A stretch of 64,000 bases of DNA from Symsagittifera roscoffensis (Eukaryota > Xenacoelomorpha > Acoela > Convolutidae): NCBI RefSeq assembly GCF_963678635.1, contig NC_087063.1:23566701-23630700 (forward strand), read 5' to 3'. A program made the position numbers and the translations under genes. How positions within the stretch are numbered: the first letter of the stretch is position 1; each line of letters starts with the position of its first letter. Positions 62,751-64,000 of this stretch are shown here, piece by piece. A model generated the notes under the pieces. It was not told where the DNA came from. It did not search any database and saw only the letters and a list, made by a program, of their open reading frames with translations.

Positions 62751-63672
62751 TGCTGACTTTTAAAAGGTTTCACACCTTTCACCGTTCAAGTTACAAAAGC
62801 CTAGAGAGAGTTTTACTTCAGCAGGGCTGGGAAAATACAGACAGCCAAGCGTGCCCTCCTTTCTGCGGCAAAAGTCAGCCAAGTCTAACTGCTAGGTTGG
62901 GCTCCAGCTAATGGATTTATTAAGTTTTGATTTTTCTTTGAATACTCACATTTGAATTTCAATTTATTTTTTGTTAAAAATTCGTGTTTTCTCAAAGTCA
63001 GGCCCGATTCCAACTCTGGTTACCGCTGTTGGAAGGTATCCTTGGGTTTTGCGTTCATATGATAAACTTTCTGTTAAAGCTCGTTGTGTTAACTGGATAT
63101 AAGGATATCAGATTCTACAAATACAGCCTTGTGTGTGTTAGAAAAACATCATTTTTCGAACGGTTGGATTAGGATTTTTTGAGCGATCGGATGTTTTTAG
63201 AAACAGTTTCTAAAACATGATTTTTGGTGAATTTTTAGTCTTCAAATGTTACAAAATTAGTCACACATTTGATTTCGAAGTTTAATTATGAACTGATGCT
63301 AACACTCACGCAATTTTTCAAATGCGGTGACACAAGAGCAAAGTGTTTTTGTTTAGCTCAAAAACATGGGTTATAAAGAAGGGATCAACAGTTCTTGTCT
63401 TTTAGCAGACCATTAACTAATTCAAATATCATCGCAGCCTCAAAGTGGCCGCAGGGGTGCTAAAGTTCTGTGGCCTGAATATGGTTTTTCAGAAATGAAG
63501 ATTTTGATAGCTAAATTTTATTAGAGCGAGAGAAAATAATTGCAAAATTTAGTGCAAATAATTAAAACAAAATAAATCACAGCAAATTATCAGAAATCAA
63601 AACTACTGCAAAATGAGCTGAAAAACTCTAGAATTGAATTTATATGAACTAAAATAAAATATTTGTTTCAGT

Positions 63673-64000
63673 TTATTTAGCCTTCTTGGCTGGGGCTGCT
63701 TTTTTCGGGGTGGATTTTTTGGCTGCTGGCTTTTTCGCAGCGACTGGTTTTTTAGCTGCTTTAGGCTTTGCGGGCGACTTTGCCTTCTTGGGAGCTGCAG
63801 TCTTCTTAGCAGGCGAAGCTTTCTTGGCTGCTGGCTTCTTGACTGCCTTCTTTTTGGGCGATGTCTTCTTGGTTGGCTTTTTGGCCACTGGTTCTTTTGC
63901 TGGAAGTTTGAAACTACCGCTGGCTCCAATGGATTTGCTCGAAGCGTGGACGATTTCCTTCTTCGCTGCCATTCGTCTCAGAGCCAGTCTCGTCTGGTTT
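63673..64000 (-). CDS. Linker histone H1, 3' part (runs off right edge)
   Basis: - strand frame ending at the stop 63673-63675 and open to the window edge. The visible start of the fragment, TRLALRRMAAKKEIVHASS, followed by GASGSFKL, is the third helix and beta-wing of the H1 globular domain. The remaining ~75 residues are the lysine/alanine/proline-rich tail with KKPAAKK and SPKKK/SPAKP repeats that neutralises linker DNA. The methionine at 63972 lies inside the domain and is not the true start. The stop overlaps AAATAAA, a possible polyadenylation signal. I see no replication-dependent histone 3' stem-loop within the next ~100 bases. H1 binds nucleosome dyads and linker DNA in the nucleus. 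Confidence 0.93.
   Translation of the reverse strand, partial: NQTRLALRRMAAKKEIVHASSKSIGASGSFKLPAKEPVAKKPTKKTSPKKKAVKKPAAKKASPAKKTAAPKKAKSPAKPKAAKKPVAAKKPAAKKSTPKKAAPAKKAK

Larger units (their letters stand above)
55125..63672. other. Gene-poor 8.5-kb interval
   Basis: No exon that I can support. It contains tRNA-like repeats near 56230-56420 and 57430-58090, a duplicated ~220-bp segment (59.4-59.9 kb), a palindromic motif cluster (60.37-60.61 kb), a GGATTCC-motif region (61.38-62.75 kb) and short direct repeats at 61.8-62.37 kb. Open frames here are short and lack motifs. Confidence 0.5.

Noticed and set aside
1-64000. CRISPR array, rRNA genes or bacterial-type operons
   Set aside because: Nothing of this kind is visible; repeats lack regular spacers, and genes are spliced eukaryotic ones.

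Overview
The window is genomic DNA from an invertebrate animal. The evidence is spliced GT/AG genes for metazoan proteins (V-ATPase c'' subunit, ADF/cofilin, a PAP2-family phospholipid phosphatase, cysteine string protein, linker histone H1), long AT-rich introns and intergenic DNA, and many transposable elements (Ty3/gypsy-like, LINE, hAT MITE, tRNA-derived SINEs). I cannot fix the phylum. The Ty3-like element resembles, from memory, families abundant in marine invertebrates such as cnidarians.

Left third (1-25.3 kb): mobile DNA only. Bases 1-21367 belong to a very large Ty3/gypsy-like retroelement. Its pol 3' end carries an HHCC zinc finger, a D,D(35)E integrase core, a GPY/F-like module, an acidic extension and a C-terminal region resembling a TARG1/OARD1-type macro domain. 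A ~400-bp spacer with a TATA box follows, then a giant ORF with an SGNH/GDSL-hydrolase-like domain. An ~8.46-kb stretch (1172-9638) is repeated head to tail (9639-18096) at well over 99% identity. No LTR pair is visible inside the window. A hairpin-rich non-coding stretch (21.4-23 kb) is followed by a 5'-truncated LINE (22991-25253) with reverse transcriptase and an R2-like restriction-type endonuclease.

Middle (25.3-43 kb): the V-ATPase c'' gene (7 exons, + strand, 26734-28148), repeat-rich intergenic DNA, and a cofilin cluster on the - strand (33.4-39.1 kb) made by segmental duplication. Copy C is complete (151 aa), copy B has all exons but a 1-base deletion in its last exon, and copy A lacks exon 1. 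A diverged ~145-177-bp tandem array lies at 40.65-41.65 kb.

Right part (43-64 kb): a phospholipid phosphatase gene (+ strand, 4 exons, 43195-49622) whose 4.6-kb first intron is full of tRNA-related repeats; an intact non-autonomous hAT MITE with an 8-bp target duplication (49768-50140); the cysteine string protein gene (- strand, 5 exons, 51508-55124) with a duplicated copy of its 3' end beside it; 8.5 kb of gene-poor DNA with several local repeat systems (59.4-62.75 kb); and the 3' part of a histone H1 gene running off the right edge (- strand).

The host genes are unrelated housekeeping or secretory-pathway genes with no operon-like coupling. The least familiar biology is in the retroelement (macro-like domain, SGNH hydrolase and an internal promoter) and in the recent cofilin duplications.
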